Of a stretch of 64,000 nt of DNA, positions 52,701 through 62,806 are shown piece by piece. The DNA is taken from assembly GCA_900317935.1 (NCBI GenBank), contig ONIU01000012.1, forward strand, positions 1 through 64,000, in the 5' to 3' direction. Position 1 is the first letter of the stretch. Every line of letters starts with the position of its first letter. This DNA is from an uncultured bacterium (GTDB taxonomy: Bacteria; Muiribacteriota; Ozemobacteria; Ozemobacterales; Ozemobacteraceae). A program made the position numbers and the translations under genes. The notes beneath the pieces were generated by a model, which worked only from the letters and a program-made list of their open reading frames with translations, made no database searches and had not been told where the DNA came from.

Positions 52701-53808
52701 TTTTAATTGGCTCCTGATCATATAAAGCATGATATAACTCAATGCCTAAAACCTTCATTACAACAGTAACAGGAACTGCAAGCAGCATTCCAACAATACC
52801 AGCAAGACTTCCTGCAATAGTAAGAGCTAACATTATGGTTAATGGACGTAAACCAGCATTTTCCCCCACAACATAAGGCTGTAAATACCAAACATCTATA
52901 AATTGTGCAATTCCTATTGTGACAAACAAACCAACCCAAAGTCCTGCTCCAGACTCTCCAACCTGGGTAATAGCTGCAAAAAAAGCTAGTATAAAAGAAA
53001 AGAAGCCTCCTAAATAAGGAATAAAATTAGCAACTCCAGAAAGAGGCCCAAGAAACAAGCAGGCTTTTAAACCAGATAAAGCAAAACCAATAGTCATCAT
53101 GATAGCAAAGATAGAATTTTCAATACATTGTCCTCTAAGCATAGCACTTAACTGAGTATCTATTTTATTCAATACATCTAGAGTTTTGTCTTGATAACCT
53201 GGTGGAATAAGCTTTTTAAACCCCTCAAAAATATCATCCATATCCAATAGAATATAAAAAACCAGCATAGGAATAAAAAACAGGTTAAAAACCCCAGTGA
53301 AAGTATTGCCTAAAAAGCCAAAAACTTTACCAGAAAGCGTTATTAGACCATCTTTAGCAACAACTACAGCATCAGTCAAATATTCCTGCAATTTAGTATT
53401 TTGAAGAATATCTGATAAATTATCTTTGTGTTCTGGGAACCATTCTTTTAACTTAGCTTTTGTATTTGTCAGAACATCAGAATATTGTTTATTCAATCGG
53501 GTTGTATCCAGATTCTTTAGTTTTACTCCCAATTCTGTGGCCTGAGTTATCATAGAATAAAGAATTGGAACTACAACAAGAATAAAAATACTTATAAAAA
53601 AGATAAAAACCATTATCACAGCCCATTTTCTAGAAAATTTTCTTTTGGTAAGAAACTGAACAACAGGATTCAAAATATAAGCAATAATCAAAGCCACTAG
53701 AAATGGTGCAATAACATTATAAAGATAATAGATAAGAAAAGCGGCGATAATAAAACAAATAAAAATCAGAGTATTTTTAACAGTAGAACTTAGATTCTTA
53801 ATCGACAT
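52684..53808 (-). CDS. AI-2E family (PerM/YtgP-like) transporter
   Basis: A protein of 374 residues if started at 53808 (386 from the alternative ATG at 53844; neither has a Shine-Dalgarno, and both overlap the upstream gene). It has about eight membrane helices with the family phrases FLVALIIAYILNPVV, FIPYLGGFFSFILA and LRPLTIMLALTIAGSLAGIVGMLLAVPV. Members include AI-2 exporter TqsA and ion antiporters, so the substrate is open. It belongs to the same operon as the downstream ABC genes. Confidence 0.85.
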   Translation of the reverse strand: MSIKNLSSTVKNTLIFICFIIAAFLIYYLYNVIAPFLVALIIAYILNPVVQFLTKRKFSRKWAVIMVFIFFISIFILVVVPILYSMITQATELGVKLKNLDTTRLNKQYSDVLTNTKAKLKEWFPEHKDNLSDILQNTKLQEYLTDAVVVAKDGLITLSGKVFGFLGNTFTGVFNLFFIPMLVFYILLDMDDIFEGFKKLIPPGYQDKTLDVLNKIDTQLSAMLRGQCIENSIFAIMMTIGFALSGLKACLFLGPLSGVANFIPYLGGFFSFILAFFAAITQVGESGAGLWVGLFVTIGIAQFIDVWYLQPYVVGENAGLRPLTIMLALTIAGSLAGIVGMLLAVPVTVVMKVLGIELYHALYDQEPIKNEQPE

Positions 53809-54784
53809 AGTTGCCAACTTTCTTTGCTTCAAGCATTCTTTCATTCATTTTTATTATAAGCTGTATTTCACTTCTGCACATTTTAAGCTCTGAAGCAATC
53901 TGAGGAATACTGATACCCTGCTCATACTTTTCCATTATTTCTTTAACAACCAACTCTTTACCCTTTGGATAATACTCAATATCTATGTTTTTAGGAATCT
54001 TCAGATCCGGATCTATTCTAGGTACAGCAGGAGAATCAACAAATTTTGGGAACAACTCGGTTACATTGCTTTCTGGCCCATTAATACCACTTTTGTTATC
54101 AGAAGTCATTTCATCAAACGCAACTGCTGTTTCAGCTACTTCTGCAAAACCTTCGTCTAAAACACTCAACTGTTTTGATATTTCATTTGTAACAGCTTCA
54201 GAAATAGAATTTTCAATATTTTTAATATCTCTTTTTATTGAAGTTATTTCTGATTTTAATTCTTTATCAACTCCCAAAGCTTCAGAAGAATCACCGGATA
54301 GTTTTTCTTCAAGTACCTCTATTCGGTTTTTCAAGAAACTAAAATGTTTATTCAAAGTAGTAAGCTCATTTTTATATCCATCAGTCAGCGATGCTACTCT
54401 ATTTTCTACTAACTCCATAATCTTTTCTTCATCAATAGGGGAAGAGATTATCTGACTACCAAAAGACAAATTTCTTTCTTTTAATGTTTGTGCCCCTTTA
54501 TCAACAGCTTCAAGAAGTTCTTCAGCAAACAAACATTTTTTGTCTGCAATAGTTAAAAGCTCTCTCATGCTTTCTATTTTTTCTTCCATTGTCCTAATAT
54601 TCAAATCAGCTGTGGTTTCCATTTCTTCACATAAAAATTTGAAACTTCTTTCCAAATCATCAAGATTCCTTTGAAGGGCAGCTATACGATGTTTATTCTT
54701 ATGCTTTTTTACTAATATTGCAACAATAACACCTAATAAGGCCAAAATAATTCCTATACCAAGCCAGAATTGCCAAATTTCCAT
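53798..54784 (-). CDS. DUF6115-like membrane-anchored coiled-coil protein with C-terminal HTH
   Basis: A protein of 328 residues from the ATG at 54784 (GAGG ten bases upstream; a longer frame upstream is rejected). One membrane helix (6-26), a long coiled coil (about 35-215), an unstructured linker, and a C-terminal DUF6115-like helix-turn-helix (YEQGISIPQIASELKMCRSEIQLIIKM). Probably a membrane-bound regulator or scaffold. It is upstream of the AI-2E gene with an 11 bp overlap. Confidence 0.65.
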   Translation of the reverse strand: MEIWQFWLGIGIILALLGVIVAILVKKHKNKHRIAALQRNLDDLERSFKFLCEEMETTADLNIRTMEEKIESMRELLTIADKKCLFAEELLEAVDKGAQTLKERNLSFGSQIISSPIDEEKIMELVENRVASLTDGYKNELTTLNKHFSFLKNRIEVLEEKLSGDSSEALGVDKELKSEITSIKRDIKNIENSISEAVTNEISKQLSVLDEGFAEVAETAVAFDEMTSDNKSGINGPESNVTELFPKFVDSPAVPRIDPDLKIPKNIDIEYYPKGKELVVKEIMEKYEQGISIPQIASELKMCRSEIQLIIKMNERMLEAKKVGNYVD

Positions 54785-54844
54785 AAAATTTTGACCTCTA
54801 ATTTTTAATTTTGAAAAAATACATACTAATGGTACCATGCTATT

Positions 54845-55828
54845 ATGTCAAAATACAAAAAAATTTGGGGAATATTTTTTAGTTTATTTTTTCTATGGCT
54901 AGCACTTAGAAAAATAGATTTTCAAACCATACCAACTGTTCTATCTCAAATAAACTTAAATTACTTATTCTTACTGATTTTGTCTTATACTTTTGAAATG
55001 ATAACCAGGGCTCACCGATGGCTTATTATTCAAGAAAAAGAAAAGCTGACTTTCAAATACTCTTTTTTCGGTTTAATTTTAACTTTCTTTTTTAACAACA
55101 TTTTACCAGCTAGAGCTGGAGAGTTTTTTAGACCATACTACTTTGCAAAAAAAGATCTGGCTGATTCAGGAGAGACTCTTGCAGCAGTAGTTTTAGAACG
55201 TTTTTTTGACGGTGTAATGCTTTTAACTCTTATTTTAATTTCATTCCAAAATTTTACCAACAATGAAATCTTAAGACAGGCAAGCATTTTCACAACAGCT
55301 TTTTATGCAATTATTCTGGTTGGAATTCTCATAGCCATATTTAGCCGAAGCTTCTTTGAAAAAATGACAGGTTTCATTTTTGGATTGTTGCCTAAAAAAT
55401 TAGAGAATTTTCTTTCTAATCTAACCCATAAATTTATAGACGGTTTATCTACAATAAAAGACTTTAAAAGACTAATAAAAATAATACTTTCCTCTGGTAT
55501 CTGCTGGTTTTGTTCAGTCATAACTGTTTGGTTAGGCTTCAAAGCTTTTGGGTTAGAAGATAATTTAGTCTTAGCCTCATTTGTATTAACAGTTTTGTCA
55601 ATTTCTTCAATGATACCAGCAAGTCCTGGCAATATTGGAGTATATGAATATTTTTGTATATTTACATTTAATGTTCTAGGTCATTCTGCAGAAAAAGGTA
55701 CTGCTTTTTCCATTGTTATGCACGGTATGCAATATTTGTACATTTTAATACTGGGTATTGCTATTGCAATAATTGAAGGCATAAAAATAAAAGAGTTTTC
55801 TCCTCAACAACCTAAAAATAAAGATTAA
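54845..55828 (+). CDS. flippase-like (lysylphosphatidylglycerol-synthase TM-region) protein
   Basis: A protein of 327 residues with about eight membrane helices and the UPF0104 signature NNILPARAGEFFRPYYFAKK. MprF-type TM regions flip lipids; this one lacks the catalytic synthase domain. No Shine-Dalgarno; a TTGAAA/TACCAT promoter ends six bases before the ATG, so leaderless translation is possible. Divergent from the coiled-coil gene. Confidence 0.85.
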   Translation: MSKYKKIWGIFFSLFFLWLALRKIDFQTIPTVLSQINLNYLFLLILSYTFEMITRAHRWLIIQEKEKLTFKYSFFGLILTFFFNNILPARAGEFFRPYYFAKKDLADSGETLAAVVLERFFDGVMLLTLILISFQNFTNNEILRQASIFTTAFYAIILVGILIAIFSRSFFEKMTGFIFGLLPKKLENFLSNLTHKFIDGLSTIKDFKRLIKIILSSGICWFCSVITVWLGFKAFGLEDNLVLASFVLTVLSISSMIPASPGNIGVYEYFCIFTFNVLGHSAEKGTAFSIVMHGMQYLYILILGIAIAIIEGIKIKEFSPQQPKNKD

Positions 55829-55922
55829 TAAGATTTAATCAACTTTATAATCATCTAGACATAAAATTCTAAATACTTGCTGTTTGACTGCCGATAAAAA
55901 CAATAGGCATTAGGAGGCAGGT

Positions 55923-56477
55923 ATGAATTATCAAAAGAATAAAAATAAAAACAAATCCAAAACGCAAATTGGCCTATTCCTGTTTTTCTTGAGTGGTCTA
56001 TTCATCTTACAGATTATTTTTTCTTTCACAATTCATGGAGACATTGGCCCAAGAACAGATATCATTCCTGGAATAGAAAAACCGGCTTCTCCCATTCTTA
56101 TTGGAAAAATTGACAGTTTTGTAGACAAAAATTACAGAGTTTCCAGAGTAGCACCAGAAGGAGCTTTTGCACCAGCTTCCCGTAATCTGACAGCTTCTGT
56201 TCCTCAAGTATCAGCTAGAATAGATGCTCATACCACTGAAAGTCTGGAAAAAGAAAAGAATACCCTTCACAGCACTAACATAGATAGATTTGCTGAATAC
56301 AGAGTTCAAAAAGGTGATACATTGCAAAAGATTTCTCGTAAACTTTATGGCAATAACAATATGGTTCAGCCTATTGTAAGACTTAACAGAATTACCAGTG
56401 AAAAGGCTTTAAAGCTTGGTTCAACACTTAAGGTTCCTCGCTCAGGTTTAGTTGCTTCCATAAAAATTGAAGATTAA
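55923..56477 (+). CDS. LysM-domain membrane protein
   Basis: A protein of 184 residues. One N-terminal membrane helix (18-36), a linker, and one LysM domain at about 121-172 (YRVQKGDTLQKISRKLYGNNN...GSTLKVPRSG). LysM binds peptidoglycan, so it anchors the membrane to the wall. AGGAGG ribosome-binding site. It precedes the penicillin-binding protein gene, likely in an operon. Confidence 0.9.
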   Translation: MNYQKNKNKNKSKTQIGLFLFFLSGLFILQIIFSFTIHGDIGPRTDIIPGIEKPASPILIGKIDSFVDKNYRVSRVAPEGAFAPASRNLTASVPQVSARIDAHTTESLEKEKNTLHSTNIDRFAEYRVQKGDTLQKISRKLYGNNNMVQPIVRLNRITSEKALKLGSTLKVPRSGLVASIKIED

Positions 56478-56500
56478 AAAATAATTTCAGGGAAATCCAT

Positions 56501-58135
56501 ATGCTATCACGATTATTCAAACCGCTTAACATAGTCTGCACCCTTTGTTACATACTTTTTATGTGGTTTGCCTTTAACTCCAAAATTGTTGACGCACTAG
56601 TTCTTTATGTGTCAGAAGGAAAAGGTAAAACCGTTTATGTAACAAAAAAGCAGGAATTAGCAGCTGTAACAGGTCAGGGCAACAATCCCAAACCATTAAT
56701 AGCTATCAAATACAATACAAAATCCTATGGTCTAAAAGAAGAAACCAGTGAAACTCCAGAATTAAGCGGTCTTGAAGACAATGACGGCAAAGAAATAGAA
56801 AGCAGCGACGAAGAAAAGGCAGAAATACCGACTTCTTCAAATGACGATGATTCTACTGTCGAAGATGCTAAAACAACATTAACCCCTAAAGATGAACTCG
56901 TACTTGAAAGCAGTATAGTTAAAGTTCCTGAAAAAACAGAAAATAATAAAACTGAGGTTAAAAAGAGCACAAATAATCCTTTAGACGAAATAAAAGAAGT
57001 TGCAATTCAGAAAAAATCTGATTCTGCTTCTGATGATAATACTCCGGCATCAGCAAAAGCTTATATTGATGCAATTCAAAAAAACAAATGGGAATACGCT
57101 GAGTTAAATGATAGATATATTGTTCGTTATGATCCAGACACCTATATCGTTCTTACAATCAGACCAAGTCTGCAAAAAATGATGGAAAACATTCTTGCAA
57201 AATACGATACAAGAATGTCTGTCGGAATAATAGAAGACCCATTTACAGGCGAAATTCTCGCAATTGCTTCAAGTCATAAAAACAAAGTTCTTAAAATAGA
57301 AGACGATGACTTTAAAACCTCTAACTGGGCTTTTAAATCAACTTTCCCTGTAGCTTCAATATTTAAAATAATCACAGCTTCAGCAGGGATTGATACAGGA
57401 AAAATAACATCCAACAGCAACTTTTTAGCATATAAAAAGTCATACATGAAAGTCTGGAAAGCTTTTGCCAGTTCCCACAACGGCGTATTCGGCTCTGTTG
57501 CAAAAAAAACCGGCAGAGAAACAGTCAACAAATACGCAACAGCTTTTGGCTTTAACAAAAGTTTTTTCTTTGACCTTCCTGTAGGAAAATCTATTTGCAG
57601 TCTATCAACCAATAAAATCAAAATGGGGCAGGATGCAGCGGGGCTAAATAGAGATTTTCTTGTAAGCCCAATGCATGTAGCTAGCATTGTTTCAACTATT
57701 TTAAATCGTGGAAAAACTTTAAAACCATATCTGGTAGATTATGTTGTCAGAAAAGGAAAAGTAGTTTTTAAACGTCGTCCTTTCCAGCTTGCACAACCAA
57801 TAAAAGAATCTACAGCCAGAGAAATATATAAAATGATGTATGCTACTACTGCCGTTGGAACAGGTAAAAAAGGTTTTGGCGGTTATAAAAAGTGTCCTAC
57901 TCTCTCTAAAATGTGCGGTGGGAAAACCGGGACTCTTACTGGTGCTTCACCGAACTACTTGTTCACATGGTTTGGCGGGTTCACTAAAGTTACAGGACGA
58001 GATCTATGTATAGTAACATTATCTGGTCAAAAGAATCATTCTGGAACAAAAGCCGCTTCTATAGCCGGACAAATTGCTTATGAACTATACATGAAGAGAC
58101 AGAATGATAATGCGACTGAAGTGGCATCAAAATAA
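56501..58135 (+). CDS. penicillin-binding protein transpeptidase-domain protein
   Basis: A protein of 544 residues. One membrane helix (10-26), an acidic low-complexity linker (about 75-195) instead of a classical dimerisation domain, then the transpeptidase domain. Active-site motifs are S286-x-x-K289 (VASIFKI), S325-H-N327 and K475-T-G (GGKTGTL). It acts in peptidoglycan synthesis or maturation; the unusual linker suggests a specialised (not PBP2/PBP3) role. It follows the LysM gene by 23 bp. Confidence 0.85.
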   Translation: MLSRLFKPLNIVCTLCYILFMWFAFNSKIVDALVLYVSEGKGKTVYVTKKQELAAVTGQGNNPKPLIAIKYNTKSYGLKEETSETPELSGLEDNDGKEIESSDEEKAEIPTSSNDDDSTVEDAKTTLTPKDELVLESSIVKVPEKTENNKTEVKKSTNNPLDEIKEVAIQKKSDSASDDNTPASAKAYIDAIQKNKWEYAELNDRYIVRYDPDTYIVLTIRPSLQKMMENILAKYDTRMSVGIIEDPFTGEILAIASSHKNKVLKIEDDDFKTSNWAFKSTFPVASIFKIITASAGIDTGKITSNSNFLAYKKSYMKVWKAFASSHNGVFGSVAKKTGRETVNKYATAFGFNKSFFFDLPVGKSICSLSTNKIKMGQDAAGLNRDFLVSPMHVASIVSTILNRGKTLKPYLVDYVVRKGKVVFKRRPFQLAQPIKESTAREIYKMMYATTAVGTGKKGFGGYKKCPTLSKMCGGKTGTLTGASPNYLFTWFGGFTKVTGRDLCIVTLSGQKNHSGTKAASIAGQIAYELYMKRQNDNATEVASK

Positions 58136-58141
58136 AAATAT

Positions 58142-58873
58142 CTAGTATTCGATACCTGCTGCTTTCAACAAAGCTTTTCTTTCTTCAAATGTAATATCAC
58201 GAAGCTTACCAGACTGAAGGCTACCTAGTTTAATAGGTCCAAAAGAAACTCTGTGAAGATTAATAACTTTTCGATTGAAAAATTCAAACATTCTTCTAAC
58301 TTGACGTTTTCTGCCTTCTTTTATTGTTACAGAATAAGTATTATAGGTTTTTAGCGGCTTTATACAGCAAGGTGCAGTTAAGCCATCGTCTAATTCTATT
58401 CCTTCAGAGAATAGTTTTAATTCAGAATCTGATAGTTGTTCCCCAATTATTTTAACTATATATTCTTTTGGAACTTTATAGGAAGGATGCAAAAGACGGT
58501 TTGTTAATTCCCCATAATCAGTAACAAGTAGCAAACCAGTAGAATCGTAGTCTAATCGCCCTATTGGGTAAAGCCTTTTATTTTTAGGTAAATAATCTGC
58601 AATAGAGCGTCTGCCTTGTTCGTCTTTTAAACTGGTAATTACAAGTTTTGGTTTATTAAACAAAAGAATCGTATAATCTGTATTCTGCGAAGGAATTATT
58701 TTTTTCCCATCTAATCGAATAACAGGAAGGTTATCTTCGTCGATTAAAAGACCTTGTTCTGATAAAATACGGTCATCAACAGATATACGACCTTCTGCTA
58801 TAAAACTCTCTATTTTTCTTCTTGAAGCAACACCCCATGAAGCCAAAAGCTTCTGGATTCTTACCAACGACAT
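58142..58873 (-). CDS. RsuA/RluB-family pseudouridine synthase
   Basis: A protein of 243 residues. An N-terminal S4 domain (RIQKLLASWGVASRRKIESFI) is followed by the catalytic domain with the catalytic Asp in GRLDYDSTGLLL. It modifies uridine in 23S or 16S rRNA. The start overlaps the end of the upstream secreted-protein gene by 13 bp. Confidence 0.92.
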   Translation of the reverse strand: MSLVRIQKLLASWGVASRRKIESFIAEGRISVDDRILSEQGLLIDEDNLPVIRLDGKKIIPSQNTDYTILLFNKPKLVITSLKDEQGRRSIADYLPKNKRLYPIGRLDYDSTGLLLVTDYGELTNRLLHPSYKVPKEYIVKIIGEQLSDSELKLFSEGIELDDGLTAPCCIKPLKTYNTYSVTIKEGRKRQVRRMFEFFNRKVINLHRVSFGPIKLGSLQSGKLRDITFEERKALLKAAGIEY

Positions 58874-59598
58874 CTTAATGCAAATACCATGTATCTACCA
58901 ATTTCCGGATCTTCCATATATGTACCTCTTTCAAAGAAGGGCTGTCCATTTATACCGGTATCATTATCATAATATGTTTCTCTGGTAAAAATCTTGCTTC
59001 TATCAAAATTCTTTTTAGAAGCAAATCTGTCAGCATCGAGATTTTCCTTATCTGCTCCAATAGCGGATATTCTAGGAGTCAGTTTTGTAAAGATAAGATT
59101 TGATTTTATTGTCTGACCTTTTATAAGAAAATCTTCACCAAATTGTGTTTCTATTGTTGTTACATAGGCTTCTTTGTTATCAAGAACAGAACCTTTCCAA
59201 GGCAATGCTCCAGGCGCAACTAGTTTTTGTAAAACTCTGAAACGTCTTGAAGAATCATTCTGATTTTTTGTAATATCTAGAAAAACAGCAGTAGAATCTC
59301 CTATAACCTGCATAACCAAGGCTTTTGGATACCATCCATCAGCTACAACCATAGTCAGCATATTTTCTAATTCATCTCTAGGAATAGAAAGAGTCAGCTT
59401 CGTATAAGCACCTTTTTCTGCTACTATAACATTTCCGTATTTCTTCTTGAGCAAATTTGCTGCAGAACAATTGCTGTCTGCTTCAATCATAGTTTCTGCT
59501 TCACTAAAATCTGCCGGATTATATTCATCCTGTGAAAAAGCAGGAAAAGAAATCAACATTAAAAAAGCGAGAACAAAAGAAAGCTTATTCTTCTTCAT
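58861..59598 (-). CDS. secreted protein of unknown function
   Basis: A protein of 245 residues with a signal peptide (cleaved near PAFSQ, residue 22). The rest is mixed alpha/beta with two Cys, at 44 and near the C-terminus, which could form a disulfide. No family recognised. It lies between the PilB-like gene and the pseudouridine synthase, with a good GGAG site. Confidence 0.55.
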   Translation of the reverse strand: MKKNKLSFVLAFLMLISFPAFSQDEYNPADFSEAETMIEADSNCSAANLLKKKYGNVIVAEKGAYTKLTLSIPRDELENMLTMVVADGWYPKALVMQVIGDSTAVFLDITKNQNDSSRRFRVLQKLVAPGALPWKGSVLDNKEAYVTTIETQFGEDFLIKGQTIKSNLIFTKLTPRISAIGADKENLDADRFASKKNFDRSKIFTRETYYDNDTGINGQPFFERGTYMEDPEIGRYMVFALRCRW

Positions 59599-59636
59599 AA
59601 AATCTCCTCTTATTTATATAACAATCCAAAGAATAC

Positions 59637-62600
59637 TTAAGCAGCAGCAGGCAATTCTATGGATACCAAAGTGCTTGTGTTAGGAGTACTCTTTACAGTA
59701 ATTTCTCCTTTTAATGCGTGGAGTAATTTCTGAGCAACAGCTAAACCTAATCCCAAGGAGTTTTTACCCGCATTTCCAAATGGTTTGAACAGATTTTTCT
59801 GTTGTTCAACAGGTATTCCGCAGCCATTATCAAAAATAACCAACTCAACTATATTATTCGTTTTAGGTTTCAATCTTGTTACAACTTTTATTTCTCCGCC
59901 TTTTGCTCCAAGACCAATCAGTGAGTTTATAAAAACATTAGAAATAATAGTTGAAAATGCTTCCATATCTACATTTATTGGAGGCAGATTGACTGGAAGA
60001 TTCTTTGAAAGCTTAAGATTTTTACCAATTTCTTTTACACCTGAAAGCAATCTTGCAGTAACAACATGACTCTTTACGTTGCCAAATATTTCTTTTTCTA
60101 CAAGCTGATTAATCTGAAATTTTCCGATTTTAGGAGCAAATTCAGAAAACTGTGTTATCAGATTTTTAACGTTATGTTCCATCTTCTGACCCTGAGCCTG
60201 AATAATCGGCAAAACTTTTGCTGCTTCTGTTGTCTTGGAAGCATAAGTCTTTATGGCATTAAGAGGAGCTGCAATATTACTCTTCAGAATAGCATCACTT
60301 ACAACAGCATTATTGGATATAGATGTATTAGAAGGAATAGAAGAAACCTTAGCCAAAATAGAATTAAACTCATGCAATTCTTTGGTAAGAGCATCAACAT
60401 TCGCAACATTTACTGGGGCTCCTGTTGTAATCTGTAAAGGAGCTTGATTTGCTACTTCTTCTTTTTCTTCTTCAATTCTGCGCTTTTCAGCAGCTTCTTT
60501 TGCCTTTTGGGAAGCAGCCATCGTTTTATCGTTTGATTCTTCAGCCATTTTCGGCTTTTTGGCTGATGAATCATCTTCTTCACGGCCGCCAGCATCTACT
60601 GTTGTACCAACAACTTCACTAACTGTTGTTCTACCAGTAATCAACTTATAAAGAGCAGATTCACGAAGAGAAAGCATACCATCTTTGATAGCTTGACGGC
60701 GCATATCTTCAGTTGTTGCATTACATTCAATAAGTTCTCTGAACTTAGGTGTTACTTCAAGAACTTCATAGATACCCTGACGTCCTTTAAGACCAGTATT
60801 ATCGCATTCTTCACAACCTTTTCCTTTATGGAAAACAATAGTATCTAAGCTATATTGATCATCAAGTCTTAATCTCTTTAATGTCTTTTCATCAATATTT
60901 AAAGACTGTAAAAGATCTGGTTCTGGTTTATATTCTTCTGCACAATGCTTGCATATACGCTTAACAAGACGCTGTGCTTGAACAATACGTAAAGAAGAAG
61001 ACAAAGAGAACGGTTCAATACCCATATTCAACAAACGGGCAACTGTTGCAGGAGCATCGTTTGTATGAAGTGTAGATATAACCAAGTGACCTGTCATTGC
61101 AGCTTTAATAGCAATACTAGCTGTTTCAAAGTCACGAATTTCACCCAACATGATTACGTCAGGGTCTTGTCTTAAGAAAGAACGCAGGGCAGCCGAGAAA
61201 TCCAAACCTATATCAGCATGACACTGAACCTGATTTATCCCCATAAGGTTGTATTCAACAGGGTCTTCTGCTGTCATAATGTTTTCTGTCGGCTTATTTA
61301 GCAGGAACAATGAAGAATATAGAGTTGTAGTCTTACCAGAACCCGTAGGACCAGTAACAAGAACAATACCGTTAGGTGCTTGAACACCTTTCATAAACTT
61401 TTCTAATACAAAAGGCTCGAAACCTAAATCCTTCAAGTCAACCTTCAAGTTACCCTGGTCGCAGATTCGCATAACGATTTTTTCGCCCCAAACACAAGGA
61501 ATACAAGAAACACGGAGGTCAATCTTTCTATCCTGCATATTTAGTTTGATACGACCATCTTGAGGTCTTCTAGTTTCTGCAATATCCAGATTAGACATAA
61601 CTTTAATACGGCTAACCAAACCAGCATGAGCAGCTTTTGCTGGAGTCATAAACAATTTCATTGTGCCGTCCTGTCTAAATCTGATACGGAATTCACTTTC
61701 ATATATTTCAATGTGAATATCAGAAACATGCAAAACTACAGCCTGAGTTAGAATCAAGTTAACAAGCTTAATAATAGGTGCGTCATTTTCGTTAAGTTCA
61801 CCTAAGCCTTCATCGTCTTCAGATTTCTTTTCTTCACCACCAATACCCTCTGCTAAAGAATCTACACTTTCACCGAAAAGATTACCTAAAGCAGCCATAA
61901 TAGATAATTCTGAACTAACAACTGGTGAAACTCTCATACCAGTCATCATTTCAATCTGGTCAATAGTAATAATGTCTGTAGGGTCAGTCATGGCAAGAAC
62001 AAGTTTGCCATTTTCCTTTTTAACGGGACAAAGAATATGATCTTCACAAAACTTCTGAGTCAAAAGACTGCCAACAACAGGGTCAACCAAACTTTCATCA
62101 AGATCTATAAATGGGATATCATACTGCTTTGATAAGGCAATTGAAAGTTGTTTATTGGTTATTACACCGTTTTTAACGAGATAAGCACCAAGACGAAGCT
62201 TTTGTTCCTTAGCTTTTTTGAATGCCTCATCAATCTGTTCTGGTTTACAATATTTTGAATCAACAAGAATATCACCAAGACGTTTGCGCTGCTGAGATTT
62301 TTTACGAGGTAACTTAGCACCAGTAAGCTGAGCAATTTTAGCTTCTAATAGATCTCCGAGAACCTTTGCCGGCTTAATTGCCATTGAAGGATGTAAACCA
62401 ACAAAAAGATCTGAATTACCTGGTTCAACGCTTCCAACCATTAATTCAGCACCATTCAGCTTTATAGGAATTACATTTTTACTCTTAATAATCTTAACAT
62501 CAATTAATTTAAATATTTCATTGTTTATCTGAGTTTCATCAAGCTTTATATATGGAACTTTTAATATTTCTGATTCTGCTTTGGCTAGAATTTCAGGCGT

Positions 62601-62783
62601 AACACTCTTAAGACCGGCTACTGCTTCAACAAAATCAAGAGGGGTTTGGGATGAACTCTGAAGATTGTTTAATTCATCATCAGTAGAAACCCCATCTTTT
62701 ACAAGCAATTGCTTTAATTGATTGATAGATTCTTCATCTATTGGGAAAGCCGGAAAAGATTTTTTAAACGCTGCCTGTTCCAT
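59637..62783 (-). CDS. GspE/PilB-type pilus assembly ATPase fused to a histidine-kinase-like ATPase domain
   Basis: A protein of 1048 residues. Two GspE N-terminal domains (about 20-160 and 165-305) precede the secretion-ATPase core: Walker A GPTGSGKT 478-485, Walker B DVIMLGEIRD 542-551, His box HLVISTLHTND 566-576, zinc pairs C611-x2-C614 and C657-x2-C660. A Lys/Glu-rich linker follows (about 735-800), then a dimerisation-like helix with NIAAPLNAI (836-844), in which the usual His is Asn836, and a HATPase_c domain: N box around 946-956, G1 DNGCGI 985-990, F box 997-1003, G2 GLGLAV 1011-1016. This fusion is not a standard PilB architecture. PilB drives type IV pilus extension; the C-terminal part could sense or modulate it. 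Confidence 0.9.
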   Translation of the reverse strand: MEQAAFKKSFPAFPIDEESINQLKQLLVKDGVSTDDELNNLQSSSQTPLDFVEAVAGLKSVTPEILAKAESEILKVPYIKLDETQINNEIFKLIDVKIIKSKNVIPIKLNGAELMVGSVEPGNSDLFVGLHPSMAIKPAKVLGDLLEAKIAQLTGAKLPRKKSQQRKRLGDILVDSKYCKPEQIDEAFKKAKEQKLRLGAYLVKNGVITNKQLSIALSKQYDIPFIDLDESLVDPVVGSLLTQKFCEDHILCPVKKENGKLVLAMTDPTDIITIDQIEMMTGMRVSPVVSSELSIMAALGNLFGESVDSLAEGIGGEEKKSEDDEGLGELNENDAPIIKLVNLILTQAVVLHVSDIHIEIYESEFRIRFRQDGTMKLFMTPAKAAHAGLVSRIKVMSNLDIAETRRPQDGRIKLNMQDRKIDLRVSCIPCVWGEKIVMRICDQGNLKVDLKDLGFEPFVLEKFMKGVQAPNGIVLVTGPTGSGKTTTLYSSLFLLNKPTENIMTAEDPVEYNLMGINQVQCHADIGLDFSAALRSFLRQDPDVIMLGEIRDFETASIAIKAAMTGHLVISTLHTNDAPATVARLLNMGIEPFSLSSSLRIVQAQRLVKRICKHCAEEYKPEPDLLQSLNIDEKTLKRLRLDDQYSLDTIVFHKGKGCEECDNTGLKGRQGIYEVLEVTPKFRELIECNATTEDMRRQAIKDGMLSLRESALYKLITGRTTVSEVVGTTVDAGGREEDDSSAKKPKMAEESNDKTMAASQKAKEAAEKRRIEEEKEEVANQAPLQITTGAPVNVANVDALTKELHEFNSILAKVSSIPSNTSISNNAVVSDAILKSNIAAPLNAIKTYASKTTEAAKVLPIIQAQGQKMEHNVKNLITQFSEFAPKIGKFQINQLVEKEIFGNVKSHVVTARLLSGVKEIGKNLKLSKNLPVNLPPINVDMEAFSTIISNVFINSLIGLGAKGGEIKVVTRLKPKTNNIVELVIFDNGCGIPVEQQKNLFKPFGNAGKNSLGLGLAVAQKLLHALKGEITVKSTPNTSTLVSIELPAAA

Positions 62784-62806
62784 TTTTTTAACCTGATTAT
62801 TAAGAC

